Part shown: piece after piece, positions 43,718 through 52,051 of the stretch | Layout of the letters: every line of letters starts with the position of its first letter | How positions within the stretch are numbered: position 1 is the stretch's first letter | From: Kineococcus rhizosphaerae | GTDB lineage: Bacteria; Actinomycetota; Actinomycetes; Actinomycetales; Kineococcaceae | Direction: 5' to 3' | NCBI RefSeq assembly: GCF_003002055.1 | Contig: NZ_PVZF01000001.1 | Span: 1 to 64,000 of the forward strand | Length of the DNA stretch: 64,000 bases | Position numbers and translations under genes: made by a program | Notes under the pieces: generated by a model | Database searches by the model: none | What the model was told of the DNA's origin: nothing | The model's input: only the letters and a program-made list of their open reading frames with translations

Positions 43718-43720
43718 ATT

Positions 43721-43794
<74 letters not shown>

Positions 43795-43804
43795 CCGGAT
43801 CGCA

Positions 43805-43834
43805 GCGGGTGTCCACCTCACGGTGGGCACCCGC
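43805..43834 (+). terminator. Hairpin terminator of tRNA-Pro
   Basis: GCGGGTGTCCACC (43805-43817), TCAC loop, GGTGGGCACCCGC (43822-43834), followed by TTCGTC. One G-T pair, otherwise perfect. Confidence 0.75.
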
Positions 43835-43887
43835 TTCGTCGTTCCCGCCGCTCCCGCCGGGGCCCGGCCCTCGGCGGGAGCCGCGGC

Positions 43888-44346
43888 TCACCCGGCGGCG
43901 CCGGCTTCCGGCGGGCTCACCGGCCACAGCGCCGCGGCGGCCCGCGCGCACGCCGCGTCCTCCTCGGCGCTGCCCCCGCTGACCCCCACGCCGGCGACCA
44001 CGCGCCCGTCGGGCGACCACAGGGGCAGGCCCCCGGCGAAGACGACGTAGCGGCCCGCGCCGCTGGCCGACAGCCCCGCCAGGGCGCCGCCGTCGGCGGA
44101 CGCGGCCGCCAGGTCAGCGGTGGCGCAGCGGTGCGCCACGGCCGTCGCGGCCTTGCCGGTGGCCAGGTGCGGGCCGGCGATCTCGGCGCGGTCCATGCGC
44201 TCGAAGCAGACGAGGTGCCCGCCGGCGTCGACGACGGACACGAGCGCACCCAGTTCCCCCGCCCGCCGCCGCGCCGCGCCGACCATGGCCCGGGCCAGCT
44301 CCAGGTTCGGTCCGGTGACGCCGGTCGGCAGCTCCCGCTCACCCAC
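43888..44346 (-). CDS. GlcG/HbpS-family protein
   Basis: 152 residues. The heme-binding/GlcG fold is seen in LELARAMVGAARRRAGELGALVSVVDAGGHLVCFERMDRAE and the C-terminal FAGGLPLWSPDGRVVAGVGVSGGSAEEDAACARAA. Members include HbpS, a heme sensor, and GlcG of glycolate operons; roles vary. The GTG at 44346 overlaps the permease stop, so the pair is one operon reading left. It may serve substrate binding or oxidation linked to the permease. Confidence 0.75.
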   Translation of the reverse strand: MGERELPTGVTGPNLELARAMVGAARRRAGELGALVSVVDAGGHLVCFERMDRAEIAGPHLATGKAATAVAHRCATADLAAASADGGALAGLSASGAGRYVVFAGGLPLWSPDGRVVAGVGVSGGSAEEDAACARAAAALWPVSPPEAGAAG

Positions 44347-45850
44347 GCGAGCGCTCCGTCGCGTCCGGGGTCCGCGCCGTCGCGTCGTCGACCTCGCCGG
44401 CGGCCAGGACGGCACCGGCCCGGGCCAGGACCTCCGGGCGGCGCCGTCCGATGACGGCGGCGACCGCCGCGGACATGACGACGGTGGCCAGCACGACGTA
44501 GGGGAAGGCGTTGTAGGGGGCCGCCGGGACCGGCCACAGGAGGCCGTAGACCGGGATGAGCATGACCAGGACGCCCAGGACCGGCAGCACGACGTGCGGC
44601 ACCGTCCGGCGCCGGGCCCGCGCGGTCGTCGCGAAGAACCGCACGCACGCCACGTTGGTCAGGACGTAGACGGGGATGATGGCCAGCGTCAGGAGACTGC
44701 CCAGGTAGGCGTAGGTTTCGAAGGGCCCGACCGCCAGACCGACCACGAGCGTCACGGCCACGGCGAACACCGTGTTGGCGACGATCGCGGTGCTGGGGGT
44801 CCCGTGCCGCGGGTGCACGCGCGCCAGCCGCTCCGGCAGCATCCGCTCGCGGCCCATGGCGAAGACGATGCGGGTGATGCCGTTGTGGCTGTTCATGACG
44901 ACCGCGAAGATGCTCGAGATCCCGGCCAGCCCGACGAGCAGTTCCAGCCACGGGGCGTACTGCCGGGCCAGGGTCGTGATGGGCGCGGTGTCGCTCGTCA
45001 GGGCGTCGACGCCGTCGGTCCCGAACCCGATCATCTCGGCGTAGGTCGTGAACAGGTAGATGACGCCCACGAGCAGGACCGCGCCGAAGATCCCGCGCGG
45101 CACGTTGCGCCGGGGCTCGCGCACCTCCTCGCCGAGGGTGGCCGCGGACTCGAACCCCACGAAGGACAGGACGCCGAACACCATGCCCAGGGCCAGCCCC
45201 GACAGGCCGTCGGGGGAGGACGAGGGCAGGAACGGGGCGGCGGTGATGCCCTGGGCGCCCCCCTTCAGCAGCACGACGACCGACAGCACGACGATGACGG
45301 CCACCTCGACGGAGAACAGCGTCAGCGCCGTCTTCAGGGACCCGGCGATGCCCCGCCAGGACAGCGCGAGCATCAGCGCCGCGAAGAACAGCGAGATGAC
45401 CGGCCACGGCAGGCTCAGGCCGTACCCGTCGAGGACGTCGTGGGCGTAGACCCCGATGAGCGCCAGCTCGGCGGGCACCAGCAGCGCGTAGCTGAGGAAC
45501 ATGAGGATGCCCGTGACGAACCCCGTCCGCGGCCCGATGCCGCGCGAGACGTAGGTGTAGAAGGCCCCGGCGCTGGGCAGCTCCCGCGACATCGCGGCCA
45601 CGCCGTTGGCCACGACGAGGGAGGCGATCAGCGAGGCGGCCATCACCAGGGGCATGGCGGCCCCGGCGAAGCCGGCGACCAGCTGCGGGTTGAAGTAGAC
45701 CGAGACCGCCGGGCCCATGAGGGCGGCCGACATGACGACGGCGCCCCCCAGCCCGACCGCGCCGCCGCGCAGCCGGGTCTCGGAGGTGCCCGGGGCGGCC
45801 GCTGCCGCGGTGCTGCCCTCGTGACGTGCGGTGGGGGGTGGTTCGGACAC
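44339..45850 (-). CDS. APC-family amino acid/amine permease
   Basis: 503 residues, about 12-14 membrane helices. APC features: LGGAVVMSAALMGPAVSVYF at helix 1, AGAFYTYVSRGIGPRTGFVTG, and FVGFESAATLGEEVREPRRNVPRGI in helices 6-7. It should import or exchange amino acids or amines with the proton gradient. GTG at 45850 has AGGAGG five bases upstream; an ATG at 45868 would add six residues but lacks such a site. Co-transcribed with the GlcG-like gene. Confidence 0.85.
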   Translation of the reverse strand: MSEPPPTARHEGSTAAAAAPGTSETRLRGGAVGLGGAVVMSAALMGPAVSVYFNPQLVAGFAGAAMPLVMAASLIASLVVANGVAAMSRELPSAGAFYTYVSRGIGPRTGFVTGILMFLSYALLVPAELALIGVYAHDVLDGYGLSLPWPVISLFFAALMLALSWRGIAGSLKTALTLFSVEVAVIVVLSVVVLLKGGAQGITAAPFLPSSSPDGLSGLALGMVFGVLSFVGFESAATLGEEVREPRRNVPRGIFGAVLLVGVIYLFTTYAEMIGFGTDGVDALTSDTAPITTLARQYAPWLELLVGLAGISSIFAVVMNSHNGITRIVFAMGRERMLPERLARVHPRHGTPSTAIVANTVFAVAVTLVVGLAVGPFETYAYLGSLLTLAIIPVYVLTNVACVRFFATTARARRRTVPHVVLPVLGVLVMLIPVYGLLWPVPAAPYNAFPYVVLATVVMSAAVAAVIGRRRPEVLARAGAVLAAGEVDDATARTPDATERSRG

Positions 45851-46135
45851 GACGCCTCCTCGCGACATGCGCCCGGTCCGCGGAGCGCGTGACCGGCCGT
45901 CGTCAAGCTAGGGGAATCCGCGGGTACGGGCAACGCTCTGCGGGGCAAGGGGTTCCCGACGTGTCCTGCCGGCGGCGTGGACGCGGCGACGGGCGACGTT
46001 CCGTCGGGCCGGGCGCCGGTTTCGAGCGTTTCGTCGCTTCCGCTGCGCACCGGCGCACGTCACCGTCGCGCCGGTCGGGCCGGGCACCGTGGCCACCCGG
46101 GGCCGCGCCGGGGTGCGCGCCGTCGAGGTGGGTGC
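45851..46135. other. Intergenic region between permease and TetR genes
   Basis: 285 bases without a supportable gene. It should hold the permease promoter; CGTCAA at 45901 reads TTGACG on the minus strand as a possible -35 box, but no matching -10 was found. Nothing else recognised. Confidence 0.4.
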
Positions 46136-46714
46136 TCAGACCGCCGCGCGCAGCGGCCACCACGCCGGGACGAGCTGTGCGTAGGCGTCGAGGAAGGCCT
46201 CGGGCTCGCGCGGGCCCTCACCGGCCAGCCACGCCGACAGCGCCCCCACCGTGCCCTCGGCGACGTAGCGCGCCACGAGCTCCAGGTCGGCGACGGGGGG
46301 GTGCAGCGCCCCCCGGCGCGACAGCAGCAGGATCGAGGCGCGGAAGTGCTCGGACAGCAGGGTCCGCAGCGTCCCGTCGGCCGGGCTGCCCAGGCTGCGC
46401 AGGTAGACCGCCCGGTGCCGTTCGAGGTGCTCGAGGACCTCCACCACCGTGGAACGGACCGCGGCCTGCCAGTCGTGCTCGGCCGGGCCGGCCAGGTGCC
46501 GTTCGCGGGCGTCGTCGAGCTCGGCCCGCAGGACCGCACCCAGCAGGGCGGACGGGGAATCGCTGTGCTCGTAGAACGTCGAGCGGTGCACGCCTGCGGC
46601 ACGGGCGATCTCGGCCACCGTCAGGGTTTCGGGGGAGCGCTCGGCCGCCAGGTCCAGCACGGCCGCCGACAGGCGCTCGAAACTGCGCTGCGCCCGGGCG
46701 TCCACGTCCAGCAC
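46136..46714 (-). CDS. TetR-family transcriptional regulator
   Basis: 192 residues. The N-terminal helix-turn-helix LTVAEIARAAGVHRSTFYEHSDSPSALLGAVL is typical TetR; the C-terminal half is a variable ligand/dimer domain. It is divergent from the ABC transporter genes and is the likely local repressor. A -10 box TAGGGT on this strand (46718-46713) lies seven bases before a GTG at 46705, so a leaderless start there (three residues shorter) is plausible. Confidence 0.85.
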   Translation of the reverse strand: MLDVDARAQRSFERLSAAVLDLAAERSPETLTVAEIARAAGVHRSTFYEHSDSPSALLGAVLRAELDDARERHLAGPAEHDWQAAVRSTVVEVLEHLERHRAVYLRSLGSPADGTLRTLLSEHFRASILLLSRRGALHPPVADLELVARYVAEGTVGALSAWLAGEGPREPEAFLDAYAQLVPAWWPLRAAV

Positions 46715-46760
46715 CCTACCGCCGGGTGGGCCGACCCCGTCCCCGGCGCGGACGACGTGG

Positions 46761-46818
46761 TCGAAGCTTCAAGCACCCGGGGGCTCCGGCCTCGCCGGCC
46801 GCGACCGCTGAGTAAGGT
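46761..46818 (+). promoter_or_regulatory. Divergent promoter region with candidate TetR operator
   Basis: TAAGGT at 46813-46818 is six bases before the ATG of the ABC ATPase gene. About 45 bases upstream is the palindrome TCGAAGCTTC (core GAAGCTTC, 46763-46770), unusually AT-rich here and so a candidate operator for the divergent TetR gene. The link is inferred from position only. Confidence 0.4.
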
Positions 46819-46824
46819 CACCGC

Positions 46825-47649
46825 ATGTCCACCGAGCAGACGTCCGAGGCGCCCTTCGTGGCGGTCCACGACGCCTGCAAGACCTACGGCAGCGGCCAGG
46901 GCGCCGTCCGGGCCCTCGCCCACGTCGACCTGCAGGTGCCCCGCGGCCGCTTCGTCAGCGTCATCGGCCCCTCCGGCTGCGGCAAGTCGACCCTGCTGCG
47001 CCTCGTCGCCGGCCTGGAGGAGCCCGACGGCGGCGCCGTGCGCATCTGCGGTCGCACCGCCGCGCAGGCCCGGGCCGCGAAGATGATCGGCTTCGTCCCG
47101 CAGGTACCCGCCCTGCTGCCGTGGCTCGACGTCCTGGACAACGTCCGCGTCCTGGAGAAGGTCAACCGTCCCGGGAACCGGCGCGAGTCCCGGCGCGGCC
47201 TGGCCTCCGACCCGGTCGCCCTGCTGACCCGCCTCGGGCTCGGCGACGTCCTGCACCGCCGTCCCCGGCAGCTGTCCGGCGGCATGCAGCAGCGCACGGC
47301 CCTGGCGCGCGCCTTCGCCCTCGAACCGCAGGTCCTGCTCATGGACGAGCCGTTCTCCGCCCTCGACGAGTTCACGCGCGAGTCCGCCCAGCTGCAGCTG
47401 CTCGACGTGTGGCAGGAACTGCGCACGACCGTCGTGTTCGTCACCCACTCCATCGCCGAGGCCGTGCTGCTGTCCGACACCGTCGTCGTCATGGCCGCCG
47501 CGCCCGGTCGCGTCGCGGGGGTCGTCGACATCGACCTGGACCGCCCCCGGCACCACGACCAGCTCGACACCGCGGCCATGCACGAGCACGAGCACCGCGT
47601 CCGCCAGCTCCTGGAGACGGCCTGGAACCCCCTGCGGGACGTGGTGTGA
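46825..47649 (+). CDS. ABC transporter ATPase (SsuB/TauB/ThiZ type)
   Basis: 274 residues. Walker A GPSGCGKSTLL, Q-loop VPQVPALLPW, signature LSGGMQQRTALARA, Walker B VLLMDEPFSALDE and H-loop VTHSIAEA. This is the nitrate/sulfonate/taurine/pyrimidine-precursor subclass. With the permease and binding protein that follow it forms a complete importer. ATG start after a leaderless-type promoter. Confidence 0.92.
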   Translation: MSTEQTSEAPFVAVHDACKTYGSGQGAVRALAHVDLQVPRGRFVSVIGPSGCGKSTLLRLVAGLEEPDGGAVRICGRTAAQARAAKMIGFVPQVPALLPWLDVLDNVRVLEKVNRPGNRRESRRGLASDPVALLTRLGLGDVLHRRPRQLSGGMQQRTALARAFALEPQVLLMDEPFSALDEFTRESAQLQLLDVWQELRTTVVFVTHSIAEAVLLSDTVVVMAAAPGRVAGVVDIDLDRPRHHDQLDTAAMHEHEHRVRQLLETAWNPLRDVV

Positions 47650-48422
47650 GGGGCGCGGCCGGGTTCTGGCGCCCGAGGTTCTGGCTCCCCACGGTCCTCG
47701 CGCTGCTCGTCGTCGCGCTGCTGTGGACGTGGGTCGCGCGGGACAACCCCTACGTCCTGCCGACGCTGCCGAGCGTCGGGCGGCAGTTCCTCGACCAGCC
47801 CGACCTGTACGTCACCAACGCGTGGACGACGTTGCAGGAGGCGTTGCTGGGTCTGCTGCTCGGCACGCTCGCGGCCGTCGTCGTCGCCGTGGCGATCTGC
47901 GAGTCCTCCCTGCTGCGCCGGGGGCTGACCCCGCTGGCGGTCATCCTCAACGTCACCCCCGTCGTGGCGATCGCCCCGGCCCTGGTGGTGGCGTTCGGTT
48001 TCGGGATGACCCCCAAGCTCATCGTGACGGGTCTGATCACGTTCTTCCCCGTCCTGATGAACACCGTCACCGGACTGCGGTCGGTGGACCGGCACGTGCT
48101 GCAGGTGTTCCGCACGGTCGACGCCTCCCGGCTCGACGTGCTGCTGCGCCTGCGGTTCCCCAGCGCCCTGCCCTACCTGTTCTCGGCGCTGCGGGTCGTC
48201 TTCCCGCTCTCCCTCGTCGGGGCCATCGTCGCCGAGTTCTCGGCCGCGGGGGCCCAGTCCGGCCTGGGCACGCTCATCTCCATCGCCAGCTCGAACTCCC
48301 AGCTGGACCGGGTGTTCGCCGCCATCGCCTGCCTGGCGCTGATGGGCTCGCTCATGCTGCTGCTCGTCACCACCGTCGAACGTCGTGCGCTGTCGTGGCA
48401 CGAGTCCCAGAACCACCGCTGA
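47646..48422 (+). CDS. ABC transporter permease (SsuC type)
   Basis: 258 residues, six predicted membrane helices and the BPD_transp_1 EAA-like loop (LQVFRTVDASRLDVLLRLRFPSALPYLFSALR). Partner of the upstream ATPase. GTG start overlaps the ATPase stop. Confidence 0.9.
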   Translation: MRGAAGFWRPRFWLPTVLALLVVALLWTWVARDNPYVLPTLPSVGRQFLDQPDLYVTNAWTTLQEALLGLLLGTLAAVVVAVAICESSLLRRGLTPLAVILNVTPVVAIAPALVVAFGFGMTPKLIVTGLITFFPVLMNTVTGLRSVDRHVLQVFRTVDASRLDVLLRLRFPSALPYLFSALRVVFPLSLVGAIVAEFSAAGAQSGLGTLISIASSNSQLDRVFAAIACLALMGSLMLLLVTTVERRALSWHESQNHR

Positions 48423-48439
48423 GAGACCCGGGAGAACTC

Positions 48440-49531
48440 GTGGACCGCCTGCGTACCGCCCTCGCCCTCGGGGCCGCCGCCCTGCTGCTCGCCGGCTGCG
48501 GCGGGTCCGACGACGGCGCGGGCGGGGGTTCCACCCCGACCGGCAGCCGCGGCTCGGCCGTCAGCGCTCAACGCTGCGAGGACAACGAGGGCGCCGGGAA
48601 GATCACCTACGTCACCGGGTTCCAGTACCAGGCCTCGGCCAGCATCCTGGACCCGATCGCGGCGAAGGCGCTCGGCTACTTCGACGACGTGTGCCTCGAC
48701 GTCGCGATCCAGCCCGGCACGGGGGAGACGGCGCAGAACGCCCAGCTCGTCGCGGCGGGCACCGCGCAGATCTCCTCCATCGCCGGCAACGGCGACGTGC
48801 TCGTCAACGTCGCCAACGGCGTCGACGTGCAGGCCGTGGCGATGTTCGGGCACGTGCCCGTGGCGACCCTCATGACGAAGCCCGACATCACGGACCTCAA
48901 GCAGCTCGAGGGGACGACGCTGGGGCAGAAGGGCGCGCTGCCGGTGACCATCGAGGCCATGCTGCGCGCGAACGGCGTCGACCTGTCGAAGGTCAAGCAG
49001 GTCGTCGTCGGCTACGACCCCACGGTCCTGGTCCGCGGGCAGGTCCAGTCGCTGACCGGGTACAAGTCCAACGAACCGCTGACCCTGGCCGCCAAGGGGG
49101 AGAAGATCACCGAGTGGAACCCCGAGGACTACGGCGTCCCGGGGTCGATGGCGACCACGATCGTGAACCCGGCGTTCCTGGCCGCGCACCGCAGCGCCGT
49201 GGAGGACTTCCTGCGCGCCCAGCTCAAGGCGTACGCGTACTGCGAGGACCACGCCGCCGAGTGCGTCGCCGACGCCGCGAAGCTCTCCCAGGCCGGGTAC
49301 GACAGCGAGCACAACGTCCAGGTCTGGCAGACCGAGACGAAGCTCGTCGACGGCTCGCTGCCGTCGGGGCAGGTCCTCGGCCAGATCGACGACGCCTCCG
49401 TGCGGACCGAGGGGGACTTCCTCGTGCAGCAGCGGCAGATCGACGCCGTGCCGGACCTGTCGAAGGTCGTCGTGCCCGACCTCGTCCCCTCGCTGTACGC
49501 CGACGGGCAGCTCGTCTGGCCGGTCCCGTGA
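48440..49531 (+). CDS. ABC substrate-binding lipoprotein (NMT1/THI5-like)
   Basis: 363 residues. Lipobox LLLAGC near residue 19, then a bilobal binding protein with ITYVTGFQYQASASILDPIAAKALGYFDD and the TAQISSIAGNGDVLVNVANG segment of the NMT1/THI5 class. Such proteins bind pyrimidines, sulfonates, nitrate or thiamine precursors. GTG start after GGGAGAA. The link to a RutA-like enzyme favours a pyrimidine-type substrate. Confidence 0.87.
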   Translation: MDRLRTALALGAAALLLAGCGGSDDGAGGGSTPTGSRGSAVSAQRCEDNEGAGKITYVTGFQYQASASILDPIAAKALGYFDDVCLDVAIQPGTGETAQNAQLVAAGTAQISSIAGNGDVLVNVANGVDVQAVAMFGHVPVATLMTKPDITDLKQLEGTTLGQKGALPVTIEAMLRANGVDLSKVKQVVVGYDPTVLVRGQVQSLTGYKSNEPLTLAAKGEKITEWNPEDYGVPGSMATTIVNPAFLAAHRSAVEDFLRAQLKAYAYCEDHAAECVADAAKLSQAGYDSEHNVQVWQTETKLVDGSLPSGQVLGQIDDASVRTEGDFLVQQRQIDAVPDLSKVVVPDLVPSLYADGQLVWPVP

Positions 49532-49541
49532 GGACCGCCTC

Positions 49542-50615
49542 GTGAACGCCGGGGCGAGCGCCAAGGAGTACGGGATCTTCCTGCCCGTCGGCAACGGCGG
49601 CTGGATCATGTCCGAGACGGCCCCGCACCCGCGGGCCACGTACGCCGACAACCGCGAGATCACCCTCGTCGCCGAACGGCTCGGTCTGGACTTCGTCATG
49701 TCCATGGCCAAGTGGCGCGGGTACGGCGGCCGGACCGACCACTGGGGTCAGACCCTGGAGTCGCTGACGACGACGTCGGCGCTGGCCGAGGCCACCGAAC
49801 GCATCGCCCTGTGGACCACCGTGCACACCAACCTCTTCCACCCGGCGCTGGTGGCCAAGATGCTCGCCACGCTCGACCAGGTCTCGGACGGGCGGTGCGG
49901 GGTGAACCTGGTCGTGGGGGCCTACGAGCACGAGTTCTCCCAGATGGGGCAGTGGCGCGCCGACTTCAGCCACGACGACCGCTACCGCTACACCGAGGAG
50001 TGGCTGGAGGTCCTCGAGCGGCTCTGGACGCAGGACTCCGTCACCCACCACGGCGAGTTCTTCACCCTCGACGACTGCCAGTCGCGCCCGCACCCGGCGC
50101 GCCGCCCACGGGTCATCTCCGCGGGCCGCTCACCGGCGGGGCTGCGGTTCCAGGCCGCGCACTGCGACGGCTCGTTCCTCACCGCCGCCGACCTGCCCGG
50201 GCTGCGGGTGGCCAACGACGAGGTGAAGGCCCACGCGGCCGAGCACGGCCGCACGATCCGCACCTACGCGATGCTGACCGTCGTGCTCGGCGCGTCCGAC
50301 GCGGCGGCGCGCGAGACGTTCCTGGAGTACGGCCGCGGCTACGACGCCGAGGCCGTCACGAACATGAAGCTGTCCTGGGGCCTGCCCCTGGAACGGGCGA
50401 TGTCGATGACCGCCGGTGACGAGGCCCACGAGGCCTTCCAGACCGCCGTCGTCGTCGGCGGGGCGGAGTCGGTGACCGAGCAGGTCCTGGCGCACGTCGA
50501 GGACACCGGCCTGGACGGGGTCATGCTGATCTTCCCCGACTACCTGCGGGACCTGCCCGTCTTCGGCGAACGGGTCCTGCCGGCGCTGCGCGCGGCCTCC
50601 GGGACGACCCCGTGA
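49542..50615 (+). CDS. RutA-like flavin-dependent monooxygenase (LLM class)
   Basis: 357 residues, luciferase-like TIM barrel. Blocks resemble pyrimidine oxygenase RutA: YGIFLPVGNGGWIMS, DFVMSMAKWRGYGGRTDHW, ATLDQVSDGRCGVNLVVGAYE and FFTLDDCQSRPHP. RutA uses FMNH2 and oxygen to open the uracil ring. No flavin reductase (RutF) is adjacent, so reduced flavin must come from elsewhere. The GTG start is 10 bases after the binding-protein stop, and the stop overlaps the hydrolase gene. A relative acting on another cyclic amide remains possible. Confidence 0.8.
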   Translation: MNAGASAKEYGIFLPVGNGGWIMSETAPHPRATYADNREITLVAERLGLDFVMSMAKWRGYGGRTDHWGQTLESLTTTSALAEATERIALWTTVHTNLFHPALVAKMLATLDQVSDGRCGVNLVVGAYEHEFSQMGQWRADFSHDDRYRYTEEWLEVLERLWTQDSVTHHGEFFTLDDCQSRPHPARRPRVISAGRSPAGLRFQAAHCDGSFLTAADLPGLRVANDEVKAHAAEHGRTIRTYAMLTVVLGASDAAARETFLEYGRGYDAEAVTNMKLSWGLPLERAMSMTAGDEAHEAFQTAVVVGGAESVTEQVLAHVEDTGLDGVMLIFPDYLRDLPVFGERVLPALRAASGTTP

Positions 50616-51268
50616 ACGACCCCGTGCCCGACCCGCGGCTCGACGCCCTGGCCGGGACCCCCGGGGCGCTGCTCGTGGTCGACGTGCAGCGCTCCTTCGC
50701 CGACCCGCGGTTCCTCACCCACGTGGACCCCGCCGGCCGGCAGGCCGTCGCGGCCGCGGTGCGGCGGGTCGGGCAGGCGGTCGAGGCCGCCCGCTCCGGC
50801 GGGTTCGGCGTCGTCTGGTGCCGGTTGCGGGTCCGGGCGGACGACCCGTGGCCGGCCTCGAACTGGCTGCGGGGCCTGGGGCCGGACGACCCGTGGCCCA
50901 ACGCGTGGGAACCGTGCGTCGAGGGCACCGACGGCATCGAGTGGTACGGGGTGGGACCGGCGGACGGTGAGGTCGTCGTCGACAAGCGCACCTACGACGG
51001 TTTCGCCGGGACGACCCTGGCCCGGGACCTGCGGGGCACCTCGTGGGTCGCGGTGGCCGGGCTGACCACCGACTGCTGCGTCCTGGAGACCGCGGGCAGC
51101 GCCTTCACGCACGGTCTGCGCGTCGTCGTCCTGGCCGACGCCTGCGCCGCCGAGGACCCCGCGAACCACGACGCGGCGCTGCGGGTGCTGGGTACGCACA
51201 GCGCCGTCGTCAGCGACGTCGCGTGGTTCGCCGGGGCCGTGCGGGCCGCGGGGGCCGGGCAGCGCTGA
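50612..51268 (+). CDS. Isochorismatase-family cysteine hydrolase (RutB-like role)
   Basis: 218 residues. Catalytic triad of the family: Asp in LLVVDVQRSFAD, Lys in VDKRTYDGFAG and Cys in LTTDCCVLET. These enzymes cleave amides, ureides or isochorismate. In the Rut pathway RutB hydrolyses the product of RutA, and here the gene overlaps the RutA-like gene (GTGA), so a RutB-like role is the best reading. Sequence alone does not fix the substrate. Confidence 0.8.
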   Translation: MNDPVPDPRLDALAGTPGALLVVDVQRSFADPRFLTHVDPAGRQAVAAAVRRVGQAVEAARSGGFGVVWCRLRVRADDPWPASNWLRGLGPDDPWPNAWEPCVEGTDGIEWYGVGPADGEVVVDKRTYDGFAGTTLARDLRGTSWVAVAGLTTDCCVLETAGSAFTHGLRVVVLADACAAEDPANHDAALRVLGTHSAVVSDVAWFAGAVRAAGAGQR

Positions 51269-51269
51269 C

Positions 51270-51869
51270 TCAGGCCGCGGGGGCCGGGAAGTAGTACGAC
51301 ACCGCGCGCCAGCTCGCGTCGTGCGCCACGACGGTGCCGTCGAAGGCGTGGCGCTGGGAGGCGAGACCCGTGACCCGGTAGCGGTAGAAGCCCGCGGTCT
51401 GGCCCGCGGCGCAGGGCTTGGCGGCCAGGTCCCCGGCGCGGTCGCGCAGCACGTTCTTGAGCACGACGGGCGCGGAGACGGAGGTGGTGCCGGCGGGGGC
51501 GACCGCGTCGACGAGGTAGCCGTTGTCGTACCAGGGGGCACCGGCGAGGTCGCCCGTGACGACGACGCCGCCGTCGGAACCCGACCCGCGCACGACCTGG
51601 CCCCCGGCGAAGCAGGCGAGCGTGAGGCGTCCGGTCAGGCGCGACTCGACGTAGGTGTCGTCGGTCGAGGCGCTCACCGCGCTGCGGACGCTGAGGCCGT
51701 CGGCGGAGACGACGACGGTGCTGTCGACGCTGACGGCCCGCGCCCGGGTGGAGCTGCCGGTGGCGGCCTCGGCGGTGCCGGTGGTGGCGGCGGCGAGGCC
51801 GGCGCCCAGGGCCAGGGTGGCGGCGGCGCCGACGACGCGGCGGGTGGCGGTGGCTGCGAGAACGGTCAT
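51270..51869 (-). CDS. Small secreted protein, unknown function
   Basis: 199 residues. Signal peptide (about 1-36, cleavage near AEA-ATG), then a beta-rich domain with two cysteines (CFAGG and PCAAG). No family recognised. ATG start with a GGGGGGAAG purine run upstream. It converges with the hydrolase gene, the two stops being only one base apart, and diverges from hrpA. Confidence 0.65.
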   Translation of the reverse strand: MTVLAATATRRVVGAAATLALGAGLAAATTGTAEAATGSSTRARAVSVDSTVVVSADGLSVRSAVSASTDDTYVESRLTGRLTLACFAGGQVVRGSGSDGGVVVTGDLAGAPWYDNGYLVDAVAPAGTTSVSAPVVLKNVLRDRAGDLAAKPCAAGQTAGFYRYRVTGLASQRHAFDGTVVAHDASWRAVSYYFPAPAA

Positions 51870-52022
51870 GGTCTTCCCCCCAGGACGACGATCGGCCGTC
51901 GCTCCCCGTGACGGCCGTGACGAGCTTCACCCGTCCGAGTGCTGCGGGACAAGGACAGTCGCGGAAAATGGTCCGAACGTGTCTCTACAGAGCGTGAGCG
52001 CGTAGTCCGATCAGGTGAGTGA

Positions 52023-52042
52023 GTCCTGTCAGGACCTAGACT
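52023..52042 (+). promoter_or_regulatory. hrpA promoter with perfect palindrome
   Basis: GTCCTG-T-CAGGAC (52023-52035), a perfect inverted repeat, ends two bases before the -10 box TAGACT (52037-52042); the hrpA ATG is at 52052. The palindrome lies in the spacer where a repressor or activator would act. Confidence 0.5.
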
Positions 52043-52051
52043 CGACGGGCC

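Noticed and set aside
45903-46163. 86-codon minus-strand frame between permease and TetR genes
   Set aside because: Low-complexity Arg/Pro-rich peptide that overlaps the tetR end, with no ribosome site and no homology.
51245-51288. Repeated GGCCGCGGGGGCCGGG across two convergent gene ends as a regulatory site
   Set aside because: Each copy codes the Ala/Gly or Ala/Pro-rich C terminus of a different gene, so similarity may come from composition alone.
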